Source of the DNA: Cytophagales bacterium
GTDB taxonomy: Bacteria; Bacteroidota; Bacteroidia; Cytophagales; Thermoflexibacteraceae
NCBI GenBank assembly: GCA_013297565.1
Contig: JAAFHK010000002.1
Location: 1-41,739, forward strand
DNA length: 41,739 nt
Reading direction: 5' to 3'
Shown: positions 18,148 through 25,491 of the stretch, in pieces
How positions within the stretch are numbered: position 1 is the first letter of the stretch
How the letters are laid out: each line of letters begins with the position of its first letter
Notes under the pieces: generated by a model
The model's database searches: none
The model's input: only the letters and a program-made list of their open reading frames with translations
Told to the model about the DNA's origin: nothing
Translations under genes and position numbers: made by a program

Positions 18148-18804
18148 ATGATTTCCAAATTTATTGAGTTTATACCTGTTATTTCGGGTGGAGCAACTGT
18201 AATAGGTGCTGTGCTTTTTCTTGTTACTCTTGCTACTTGGCTTATGGTTAGAAAAGAAACTCCACCAATCAGCAGCAAAGTTATTGATTTTCTTAAAGAA
18301 AAAGAAAAAAAGAAAGACCTCAAGCCTGAAGATTTTGAGGTTTCTAAAGAAGCTCTTGACGCTTTTCAAAAATATGGCGAATCTTGGAAAGAGCATATTA
18401 CTGAAATATTAGAACAGGAACACGAAAGAAAAGAAAATGACGCATTTAGACGCATGGTTATGTCGGGTGTTTTTTGTGGTATTGCCCTTATTGTATTTTT
18501 CTTTACTCGCCCGATTATTGGGGATTGCGATTTTACGCAATATAATTCTTTAGCGGAAACTCACCAACAAAACAATGACAACCTAAAAAATAAATTAGGA
18601 ACTGTTGATAAAAACTCAGCTACTTACATTAAAGCGGAGGCGGCTTATACTATGCACCTACATTGGGTACAGAGGCTAAATTTAGCGCTTAAAAACAAAG
18701 ATAACATCAGTATAAGTGAATGTGATTCTTTGAAAAAAGAAGTGAGTAATTGTGAGGGTAACTTGAAAAACTACTATCAAGAATTTCAACAACAAATACC
18801 CTAA
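18148..18804 (+). CDS. Membrane protein of unknown function, first gene of an envelope cluster
   Basis: 218 residues from ATG 18148; a TTG three codons earlier is less likely. Two membrane helices at about residues 11-33 (VISGGATVIGAVLFLVTLATWL) and 104-124 (MVMSGVFCGIALIVFFFT) flank a highly charged cytoplasmic or periplasmic helical segment (KEKEKKKDLKPEDFEV). The C-terminal third is helical with three cysteines (GDCDF, SECDS, SNCEG). I do not recognise a family. The next gene starts 2 bases after its stop, so they are translationally linked. Confidence 0.7.
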   Translation: MISKFIEFIPVISGGATVIGAVLFLVTLATWLMVRKETPPISSKVIDFLKEKEKKKDLKPEDFEVSKEALDAFQKYGESWKEHITEILEQEHERKENDAFRRMVMSGVFCGIALIVFFFTRPIIGDCDFTQYNSLAETHQQNNDNLKNKLGTVDKNSATYIKAEAAYTMHLHWVQRLNLALKNKDNISISECDSLKKEVSNCEGNLKNYYQEFQQQIP

Positions 18805-18806
18805 AT

Positions 18807-19301
18807 ATGACTAAACCACAGGTTTTTATATTTGGTGCTATAGCAGGTATACTGATTTTTATATGTGTAATCCTGCTATACACAAATTCTCCCGCACCTG
18901 AATCCAATGAAAATTCTACCCTATTTTTGGATACAGGTAGAAAAAAGTTACCTAGCCCTAAAGAGTATGTCAAAATTAGGATTAGTGATAGTATGTCTTT
19001 GCCTTTTCAATCTGTTGATTCAAAACTCGAAAAACAGACTGAAAAAGTGAATGTAATAGCTAAACAAATCGAAAAATCAGATACTAATTTTGTTCATCAA
19101 ATAGATACTTTGGGCAAAACATACTCTGAATTACTTGCTTGTTACGATAGTTTGAAAAAATTTGATGAACAGATTAAAAATTTGGAAAAGCAAAAAAAGC
19201 CAAATGAACCTCTTTTTAATCGCCATCTAAATTCTCAAATTATGGCAATTCAAAAAAATAAGGGATTTTATTACGAAAAAATTTTGCGGATTAAACCGTA
19301 A
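18807..19301 (+). CDS. Membrane-anchored coiled-coil protein of unknown function
   Basis: 164 residues. One N-terminal helix (VFIFGAIAGILIFICVILLY) anchors a Ser/Pro-rich linker and then a long coiled coil (SKLEKQTEKVNVIAKQIEKS onward). It has no lipobox. The topology is like the periplasm-spanning adaptors of envelope complexes, but I find no family signature. Second gene of the cluster, 40 bases before the next start. Confidence 0.65.
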   Translation: MTKPQVFIFGAIAGILIFICVILLYTNSPAPESNENSTLFLDTGRKKLPSPKEYVKIRISDSMSLPFQSVDSKLEKQTEKVNVIAKQIEKSDTNFVHQIDTLGKTYSELLACYDSLKKFDEQIKNLEKQKKPNEPLFNRHLNSQIMAIQKNKGFYYEKILRIKP

Positions 19302-19341
19302 AATTTTATGTTTTTTACCACTTTTAAACAACAATAATTTT

Positions 19342-20187
19342 ATGAATCTTTTTAACAAAATCATCATTTTGTCTTTTTTATCTTTTGCATTAAACTTAAA
19401 TGTTTATGCACAAATTGATGAAATAAGTAAAACTATGGCTAAAGTAACTAAAGAACTCGCTGATGCCAAAGAAGCACTCATTGTAATGCAGAATAAAAAT
19501 AGCGAACTTGAAAAAAAACTTGTTGCTAAAGATAAGTATATAAATTGGTTAACAAATCAATTAGCCAAAAATAGTGAATTAAACAGACTTTTAGAACAAA
19601 ACATCAAAGCAGAGAAAGATTTAGTCAAGCAATTAGAGATGCAGAAAAAATACTTCGCACACAAAAATTCACAGGATAGTTTGATTTATACAAGCATTAT
19701 TTTTGCCCAAAAACAGGACTTAGAAAATTTGCAAAAAAACTCTTTATCCATACAAAATCAGCTCATAGAAACACTATTAGATTTAAGAGAACAACTTATC
19801 AAAGAAACTTTCAAAGTAAGTGCTACAATTGAACCACGTTGGATTCTGCATACCACAAGAGATTGGCTAACTTTGAATGAGGATAACTCATATTTGGTTA
19901 ATCCACGAAGAATAATCAAAACAAAAGTAACCTATAATATTGGAGTTGTTCCTGTAGAAACACCTATTTATCGACTTCGATTAGAGGCTATATCAGATGA
20001 AAATCAGGAGGAAACCTTAATTAGCGATGATGCGTCAATGAAAGTAAATAATGAAGGGCGTATAGAGCATATATTGGATTTTGATTATTCTAAATTAAGA
20101 CGCAATTGGAAGTATCGTTGTTATTTGTCCTATGAAGTAAATTTGAAACGAATCGAACGAATTTATTATTTCGGATTTCCAAGATAG
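19342..20187 (+). CDS. Secreted coiled-coil protein of unknown function
   Basis: 281 residues. A signal peptide (IIILSFLSFALNLNVYAQ) is followed by a heptad-rich coiled coil to about residue 155. A C-terminal beta-rich domain then begins near EPRWILHTTRDWLTLNEDNS. Toward the end are many aromatic and charged strands (WKYRCYLSYEVNLKRIERIYY). The C-terminal domain is not one I recognise. Expected in the periplasm or on the outer membrane. Eight bases separate it from the next gene. Confidence 0.65.
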   Translation: MNLFNKIIILSFLSFALNLNVYAQIDEISKTMAKVTKELADAKEALIVMQNKNSELEKKLVAKDKYINWLTNQLAKNSELNRLLEQNIKAEKDLVKQLEMQKKYFAHKNSQDSLIYTSIIFAQKQDLENLQKNSLSIQNQLIETLLDLREQLIKETFKVSATIEPRWILHTTRDWLTLNEDNSYLVNPRRIIKTKVTYNIGVVPVETPIYRLRLEAISDENQEETLISDDASMKVNNEGRIEHILDFDYSKLRRNWKYRCYLSYEVNLKRIERIYYFGFPR

Positions 20188-20194
20188 TATATGT

Positions 20195-21760
20195 ATGTTT
20201 AAATTTTTATTTTTATTTTTATTTTTATTTTCCTCAACATCTGCTTTCTCACAAGTAAGACGACTTTTGATAGCGCCCCTCGACACAGGAACAAAAGTCA
20301 AGAGTATGATATTGGTCAAAGGAACGCTATACTTTACTATTATACCAAATCGTGTAATTCATGATTTGGTTTCGTTTTGTGCTTATGATTTGAAAAGTAA
20401 TAGTTTAAACGTAATTAACCCACCCGAAAAAATTCAAAATTATCCATTCGAAAAATTAACAAAAAACCAAGAAGATCAATTATGGGCATATACTGCTCAA
20501 GGTCACATAATGGAGGTAAGTTCTAAGAAAATAACCAGTATTAGAGGTGATCAGAAACAGTATAATGTGTCTGATGTTCATTTTGATCAAAAATATATGT
20601 GGGTTGCTACCACAAATACTGGAATCAAAATTTTGAAAAAAGACGGCTCGTTTTTTACAAAAGAAGATACTTTAATTAAAGAATCGTATCCTTTTTCAAA
20701 TAATTATTCAACAGATTTAAAAAGGGATAAAAAAAGAAGGGCTACTAAAAAAATATTCCATGATTTACCCACCAAAATCGTTTATGGCATAGTAGGTAAT
20801 GGACAAAATAAACTCATTGCTACCGAAGAAGGACTTTTTACGTTTGTTTTTACTACAAAAGAAAAACCGTATTTCGAATTAGTTTTGGATTCGAATACTT
20901 TTGTTTTAAAAGAATTTGAGGAAAAAGTATGGGTAGGAGGGTATAATAAAGTATGGTTTGGGAACGGTACAAAATGGACATCATTAAAGGTTAATAAAGG
21001 TTTTGAAAATGTACGAGATTTGGAATTTGACAAAGATGGCAATCTTTGGATTTTGTCCAATATTTTGTTGAAGTACGATTTTAAAACCAAAAAAACTGTT
21101 TTTTTTGACGAAAAAACTGATCCTGAATTTAAAAGCAAATTCGCCTATTCTTTGGAAATAGACAAAGAAACTAATGAAGTTTGGATAGGAACGGAAGGCT
21201 CAGGCGTTTTGCGTTTGAAAGAAAAAAATAATTCAGATAGTTCGCTTTTGGCAAAAAAAGAAATCGCAACGCCTTTTACAAGTGTAACGATTCCTAAAGT
21301 GAGTGATATTGTAATTAAAGAATCTAAAAACTTTAAAGCAGAGTTTAGGAAAGATACGGTTGTGTTTTTCTCAAAACAAGATGTTAAAAAACGAGATTCT
21401 ATTATTTTTAGCCAAAATTATGAAGTAAAAAATTTGCTTTTCGAGACTGATAAGTGGAATCTTACCAAAGATTCAGAAGATACACTTGATCAGCTTGCCG
21501 AAAAAGTTAAATTAATTCAAACTGTGTATAGTAATTTTAAAATAGAAATAGAAGGGCATACCGCTAAAGCCCTCAATAGTGATCCTAAAGTTAATCAACT
21601 TCTTTCCGAAAGTAGGGCTAAATCCGTTTTGCGATATTTGCGAGATCGTAAAGGTATTCCAAAAGAGAAAATGAGTACCAAAGGTTACGGTTTTGAAAAA
21701 CTGAAACACAAAGAAATGGACAAAAATCAAAGAGTAGAATTGAAGTTTTCTATAAAATAA
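20195..21760 (+). CDS. Secreted beta-propeller protein with C-terminal OmpA peptidoglycan-binding domain
   Basis: 521 residues. The signal peptide is encoded by a repeated TTTTTA tract giving FKFLFLFLFLF. Residues about 25-345 show propeller-like blades (DQLWAYTAQGHIMEV, YMWVATTNTGIKILKKDG, NKLIATEEGLFTF, DLEFDKDGNLWILSN, NEVWIGTEGSGVLRL). Residues 414-521 are an OmpA-like domain with LLFETDKWNL, IEIEGHT (454-456), NQLLSESRAKSVLRYL, MSTKGYG and NQRVEL, expected to bind peptidoglycan. The combination places a sensing or binding propeller at the cell wall, and it ends the four-gene set. Confidence 0.8.
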   Translation: MFKFLFLFLFLFSSTSAFSQVRRLLIAPLDTGTKVKSMILVKGTLYFTIIPNRVIHDLVSFCAYDLKSNSLNVINPPEKIQNYPFEKLTKNQEDQLWAYTAQGHIMEVSSKKITSIRGDQKQYNVSDVHFDQKYMWVATTNTGIKILKKDGSFFTKEDTLIKESYPFSNNYSTDLKRDKKRRATKKIFHDLPTKIVYGIVGNGQNKLIATEEGLFTFVFTTKEKPYFELVLDSNTFVLKEFEEKVWVGGYNKVWFGNGTKWTSLKVNKGFENVRDLEFDKDGNLWILSNILLKYDFKTKKTVFFDEKTDPEFKSKFAYSLEIDKETNEVWIGTEGSGVLRLKEKNNSDSSLLAKKEIATPFTSVTIPKVSDIVIKESKNFKAEFRKDTVVFFSKQDVKKRDSIIFSQNYEVKNLLFETDKWNLTKDSEDTLDQLAEKVKLIQTVYSNFKIEIEGHTAKALNSDPKVNQLLSESRAKSVLRYLRDRKGIPKEKMSTKGYGFEKLKHKEMDKNQRVELKFSIK

Positions 21761-21869
21761 AAACCTTTACCCCACTTCCTGATACCTTTTCGCCATTGCC
21801 TCTCGATTTTCGGCACCGATTATTTTTTGCAAAAACCTGAAAAAAAGTCTAAAATTCGGTGCTGTTTAG

Positions 21870-21877
21870 TATCTTTG
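21870..21877 (+). promoter_or_regulatory. -7 promoter box before the 21900 gene
   Basis: TATCTTTG, an exact TAnnTTTG, 22 bases before the start codon. No TTG element at 17-23 bases upstream. The surrounding TTAGTATCTTTGTG resembles the typA promoter (TTAGTACCTTTGCC). Confidence 0.45.
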
Positions 21878-21899
21878 TGAAACCAAAAAAATAAGCTTT

Positions 21900-22259
21900 A
21901 TGGCAAATTCGAATGGCAAAAAAGGAAGCGAAGAACACGCCAATATGGTCAAGGAATTGATGGAACAAATCCATGAAACTGTAGATCAGGAAACAGGAAA
22001 AACCATTATTGCGAAAACGGAATACCCGATTGCTACGCCTAAAGGCACGAAAAAAGAACGGTTTTTAGATGTAGCAGGTGTGATAGATAGTGCGGAAAAT
22101 CCTTTTTCCGAGGATTTGGTCTATTTGGCGCAGGTAGTACGAACTGATAAAAACGGAGAGCCTGTAGCAAGAGAAAAAGAAGCCATCGAAGACATCGAAA
22201 ATGTAACCCAAAAACACGTTAATTTTTATGATTATAAAACCAAAACCAAAATCCGTTAA
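21900..22259 (+). CDS. Small protein resembling a polymorphic-toxin nuclease tail
   Basis: 119 residues, no signal peptide. The layout (KKGSEEHANMVKELMEQIH at the start, ERFLDVAGVID in the middle, LVYLAQVVRTDKNGEPVARE, then AIEDIENVT and VNFYDY at the end) recalls C-terminal restriction-endonuclease-like toxin modules of RHS and contact-dependent systems. This is my recollection of family layout and is unverified. There is no delivery domain in front of it. It is followed 3 bases later by the next gene, the usual order for toxin and immunity. Alternatively it is just an uncharacterised cytoplasmic protein. Confidence 0.6.
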   Translation: MANSNGKKGSEEHANMVKELMEQIHETVDQETGKTIIAKTEYPIATPKGTKKERFLDVAGVIDSAENPFSEDLVYLAQVVRTDKNGEPVAREKEAIEDIENVTQKHVNFYDYKTKTKIR

Positions 22260-22262
22260 ACC

Positions 22263-22718
22263 ATGAAAGCTCGACAACTCAATTTTTATTTGGATAATCA
22301 AGATTTGGAAAAGATAGAGAAATATTTGCAAAAGACTGATTTTCAAATATTTACTTTTCCTATTCGCCAAGCCGAAAATGTGCAACTCAAAGCCGATACG
22401 CGCCTTTCGAATACTCGTTATTTGGTTCGGAAAGTCGATACTGATTTTGTATTGGCAAATCGTAAGCAATTACCTATCCACTTGCCCCTGATCGAATATA
22501 CGGTTACACATTGCGAAAAAGATGGTTTTTGGGTAAAAGGAAGACTTTTTTATTATGCTTATCGTCAAGAAAACGGCGTTTGGATTTCTCAAGATGCGGA
22601 TTTTGTACGTGCCGCCGAACGCTTTTTTCGTTGGTTTCGTTCCCACTTTTCTCGCCAAACCCAAGCCCCCTTTTTGGGAACGTATGCAAGTAGCAGGTTG
22701 GTAGGCGGAGTAGCGTAA
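22263..22718 (+). CDS. Small protein of unknown function, possible immunity partner
   Basis: 151 residues, no signal or membrane helix. It starts with alternating strand and helix pattern (QLNFYLDNQDLEKIEKYLQKT) and has an aromatic C-terminal half (FFRWFRSHF). No family recognised. Its start lies 3 bases after the 21900 gene, so the two are almost certainly co-translated, and its stop is 4 bases from the stop of the convergent gene at 22723. Confidence 0.6.
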   Translation: MKARQLNFYLDNQDLEKIEKYLQKTDFQIFTFPIRQAENVQLKADTRLSNTRYLVRKVDTDFVLANRKQLPIHLPLIEYTVTHCEKDGFWVKGRLFYYAYRQENGVWISQDADFVRAAERFFRWFRSHFSRQTQAPFLGTYASSRLVGGVA

Positions 22719-22722
22719 AATC

Positions 22723-23139
22723 TTACTCCTCCTTCTTCCACTTATATTCCATCGCCTCTCGGCTCAAGCCCCCGATTACCTCCAAATCTGCAAAGCCAAT
22801 CAGCATTTTGCCAACGGTAAATTCTACGCCGTCAGCTATGCGTTCCATATCAATCAATACTTCCAATTCATAGTAGTTTTCTTGGGCAAGCAACAATTTT
22901 ACTCTATAAATGGCTTTCATTTCATAAAAAAAGCGATCTACAGGGTATTCAAAAGTGTATTTTGTAATCTTTTTGAATATCAAACGCAATTCGACATCCT
23001 CACCCTCCCGATCACAATCATTAATAACCAAAATAATTGATTGGCTTTGAAAATCGAATTGCAAACCGTTCATGGAAATGTCGTATAAAACATACCACTC
23101 AAAAAACTCTACAATATGATCTGTTACAGTTTCTTTCAT
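22723..23139 (-). CDS. Small acidic protein of unknown function, possible immunity protein
   Basis: 138 residues, acidic and beta-rich (FDFQSQSIILVINDCDREGEDVELRLIF), no signal peptide. The start codon overlaps the stop of the preceding toxin-like gene in an ATGA, which suggests coupled translation. Size and acidity fit an immunity protein, but no family is recognised. It meets the plus-strand gene tail to tail with only 4 bases between them and no terminator. Confidence 0.6.
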   Translation of the reverse strand: MKETVTDHIVEFFEWYVLYDISMNGLQFDFQSQSIILVINDCDREGEDVELRLIFKKITKYTFEYPVDRFFYEMKAIYRVKLLLAQENYYELEVLIDMERIADGVEFTVGKMLIGFADLEVIGGLSREAMEYKWKKEE

Positions 23140-23474
23140 TTTTTGATTCTTATGTAAATATGTGAATCGGGCAAACCTCGCTTGATCGGATTACAGTCTT
23201 TGTCCAAATATTGCCGTTTTTTATCCTTTTCATTCGAATTTTCTCTATGCCAATGCGGTTTATCGTTTCCGTTTTTATCTTTAGCATCAAAGTCAATTCG
23301 AATATTTCTATAAACTTTGTGCCGAAAAAAACGCCTATTTCCTTGATTATTCGATTTAAAAAACTCCTCCCACCCTTCAGGCAACTTTTCAGGATTTCTT
23401 GGCGGATTGTCCCAATTTATCTCATCTAAAGCGCAAACGCATGGCGGCGAAATCGAATCCCGCAAAACCGCCAT
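23136..23474 (-). CDS. Small protein resembling a polymorphic-toxin C-terminal module
   Basis: 112 residues, basic and histidine-rich. The order LPEGWEEFF, FRHKVYRNIRIDFDAKD, DKPHWHREN, RQYLDKDCNPIKRGLPDSHI is the layout I associate with orphan toxin tails of RHS-type proteins (GW start, IRxD strand, PHxH, then a YLDxxGN...SHI end). Unverified without a search. An in-frame stop lies seven codons upstream, so it is not the tail of a longer protein here. It overlaps the next gene by 4 bases. Confidence 0.55.
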   Translation of the reverse strand: MAVLRDSISPPCVCALDEINWDNPPRNPEKLPEGWEEFFKSNNQGNRRFFRHKVYRNIRIDFDAKDKNGNDKPHWHRENSNEKDKKRQYLDKDCNPIKRGLPDSHIYIRIKK

Positions 23475-23492
23475 CAGATCGCAATAATCTTT

Positions 23493-23639
23493 CTATTCGC
23501 CACTTGGCAATTCTTCACCGTTTTCGATTCGATTGATCAATTCCAATAAATAATCCTCGTCTGTTTTCGGTTCAGGGAAAAGGGCGTAGATTCCAAAACG
23601 TATTCCCAAAATTAGAAAAAAAACGATCAAAATGCTCAT
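23493..23639 (-). CDS. 48-residue single-pass membrane peptide
   Basis: ATG at 23639 to TAG at 23493. The N-terminus MSILIVFFLILGIRFGIYAL is a membrane helix; the rest is acidic (PEPKTDEDYLLELINRIENGEE). It lies 18 bases upstream of the toxin-like gene on the same strand. Its reading frame and TM-then-acidic pattern look like a real gene, but so short a frame cannot be proven by eye. Confidence 0.4.
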   Translation of the reverse strand: MSILIVFFLILGIRFGIYALFPEPKTDEDYLLELINRIENGEELPSGE

Positions 23640-23696
23640 TTTGGGAAAAATAAAAGGCTTTTTGGGAAAAATAACCCATAATTTTCTAATAAAAAA

Positions 23697-23788
23697 AGCC
23701 CTGTAGGGGCGAAATATTTATAGAAAAGGTATTTCCTTAAAATTAGAAGCCATTTTCTATAAATATTTCAGGCTTTTCCTAAAAAGCC
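23697..23788. repeat. Intergenic palindromic repeat and probable terminator of the ferredoxin-NADP reductase gene
   Basis: Three hairpins: GCCCTGTAGGGGC (23698-23710), a perfect 17-base inverted repeat with arms 23711-23727 and 23753-23769 around a 25-base spacer, and GGCTTTT/AAAAGCC (23771-23788), which overlaps the stop codon of the minus-strand reductase gene. A Bacteroidota intergenic repeat family is the likely origin. Confidence 0.6.
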
Positions 23789-24783
23789 TCAATGCCATTA
23801 ACCGTTGTGTATTTCAGGGAGAATTTTTTATTGGGATAGACAAAACGGAAAGCACTCTGTGCCATGAGTGCCGCTTCGTGGAAACCGCATAAAATGAGTT
23901 TCAATTTATTGGGGTACGTATTAATATCACCAATGGCATACACGCCCTCGATATTGGTCGAATAATCCAAAGTATTGACCACAATCGCATTGCGTTCGAT
24001 CTGAAAACCCCAATTCGCCAAAGCCCCCAATTTTGGAGTCATGCCAAACAAAGGAATAAAATAATCGGTCTGAACAACTGTCTGATTATTCTCAACATCT
24101 GTAACCGTTAGGCTTTCGATCCTCTCATTTCCTGTAAGTTGCGTAATGTTTGATTTGAGCAAAAGCCTGATTTTGTTTTCTTTAGCCAACTCGACCACTT
24201 TCCCGCCCGATTCGGGAGCGCCTCTGAAATCATCTCCCCGATGCACTAAAGTAAGTTCTTCGGCAATATCTGCCAAAAAAATAGTCCAATCCAAAGCCGA
24301 GTCGCCTCCGCCCGCCAACACTACTTTTTTGCCCCTATAAACTTCAGGATCAATAATTTTATACGCTACGCCTTTTCCTTCAAATTTTTCCAAATCGGGA
24401 ATATTCGGTTTGCGAGGCTCGAACGAACCCAAACCCGCCGCAATCGCTACGGCTTTACAACTTACTTCTGTGCCTTCGGCTGTTCGAACCATAAAAGAGC
24501 CATCAGCCTGTTTTTCAAGCCTTTCTGCGCCTTCGCCAAGCGTAAAAGTAGGGTTAAAAGGTTCGATTTGTTTCATCAAACTGTCCACAAGGTCTTGCGC
24601 CAAAACCATAGGATAGCCAGGAATGTCGTAGATGGGTTTGCGAGGATAAATTTCGGTAAGCTGACCGCCTATGCGCGGCAAGGCATCAATCAAATGGCAA
24701 CGCATTTTGAGCAAACCCGCCTCGAAAACGGCAAAAAGCCCAACAGGTCCTGCACCTATAATACAAATATCAGTCGTGATCAT
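23779..24783 (-). CDS. Ferredoxin-NADP reductase, thioredoxin-reductase-like type
   Basis: 334 residues from ATG 24783; the longer frame starting at 24822 would run into a hairpin. It is a two-domain FAD/NADPH flavoprotein: FAD-binding GAGPVG (10-15), the IGGQLTEIYPRKPIYDIPGYP region, NADPH-binding GGGDSA (158-163) and a C-terminal FAD segment with YAIGDINTYPNKLKL. The redox CxxC of true thioredoxin reductases is absent (GVAY occupies that region), and the C-terminal extension after the FAD motif is typical of YumC-like ferredoxin/flavodoxin reductases. It should reduce ferredoxin or flavodoxin from NADPH. Confidence 0.92.
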   Translation of the reverse strand: MITTDICIIGAGPVGLFAVFEAGLLKMRCHLIDALPRIGGQLTEIYPRKPIYDIPGYPMVLAQDLVDSLMKQIEPFNPTFTLGEGAERLEKQADGSFMVRTAEGTEVSCKAVAIAAGLGSFEPRKPNIPDLEKFEGKGVAYKIIDPEVYRGKKVVLAGGGDSALDWTIFLADIAEELTLVHRGDDFRGAPESGGKVVELAKENKIRLLLKSNITQLTGNERIESLTVTDVENNQTVVQTDYFIPLFGMTPKLGALANWGFQIERNAIVVNTLDYSTNIEGVYAIGDINTYPNKLKLILCGFHEAALMAQSAFRFVYPNKKFSLKYTTVNGIEAF

Positions 24784-24813
24784 GGTTTTGGTTTGTGTAT
24801 TGAATCGATTATT

Positions 24814-24865
24814 CTGTAGCATAGGCTTTAGCCTGTGTCTGCACAGGCTAAAGCCTATGCTACAG
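24814..24865. terminator. Perfect 24-bp hairpin, probable terminator and repeat
   Basis: Arms 24814-24837 and 24842-24865 are perfectly complementary with a four-base loop. It begins one base after the stop codon of the minus-strand membrane protein (24867), and ends 31 bases before the reductase start. The TAGCATAGGCTTTAGCCT type of arm has the look of a dispersed palindromic repeat, so it may be both. Confidence 0.65.
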
Positions 24866-24866
24866 T

Positions 24867-25457
24867 TTATTTAGCTTTAGGGAATTCGCCCTCTACAGGC
24901 AAATTTTCTATTTTATAATAACTGTTCAATTTATTTTCCAAATATTGGGCTTCTTCAAGGGTTACAAAAGGCAATAATTGTTGAGAAATATTTTTTATAT
25001 TTATTACTGTTAAAAAATAAGTATAATAATAATCACTTTTTGTAGATACTTTTTCCACAAGTACGTAGAATTTTTTAATATCTTTCTTGTCGAGTTGAGT
25101 TGCCCCAAAAAAATATGGAATCGGTTGAATATCAATCGTTAAACCGTATCGGTTAGCTGTAATAGTCGTTTTATTTAGGAAACTTGCTATCGTATAATAG
25201 ATTGAGCCAATACCAATCAAAAAAAGCAATATTGGTAAAAGGATAAAAATAATCCTAAACGGATTAGTGTCTGAAAGGTTCAAAATGGTTAGTCCTAACG
25301 AATACCATACGGGCGAAAGACAATTCCAGAAAACACAAACGAGGACATGAATAATTATATCGTTTTTAAGCCACCGATACGAAATAGTTATTTCTTGCGA
25401 ATTTTCGCTGACCACAAAGCCTTCAGAAATGCGAGTTTTACTATGACTATTCATCAT
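24867..25457 (-). CDS. Two-helix membrane protein of unknown function
   Basis: 196 residues. A charged N-terminus is followed by two membrane helices at about 35-58 and 68-93, then a beta-rich domain (KTTITANRYGLTIDIQPIPYFFG, then KDIKKFYVLVEKV). This is the layout of small PH-like membrane proteins, but I do not see a firm signature. It is 34 bases downstream of the lipoprotein gene at 25492 on the same strand and may be cotranscribed. Confidence 0.65.
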   Translation of the reverse strand: MMNSHSKTRISEGFVVSENSQEITISYRWLKNDIIIHVLVCVFWNCLSPVWYSLGLTILNLSDTNPFRIIFILLPILLFLIGIGSIYYTIASFLNKTTITANRYGLTIDIQPIPYFFGATQLDKKDIKKFYVLVEKVSTKSDYYYTYFLTVINIKNISQQLLPFVTLEEAQYLENKLNSYYKIENLPVEGEFPKAK

Positions 25458-25491
25458 GGCACAAATAAGCGTAAAATTAATAAAAAAAATT

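Noticed and set aside
20202-20232. TTTTTA repeats at the start of the OmpA-propeller gene as a phase-variation switch
   Set aside because: The unit is six bases, so gain or loss of a repeat keeps the frame and only lengthens the signal peptide.
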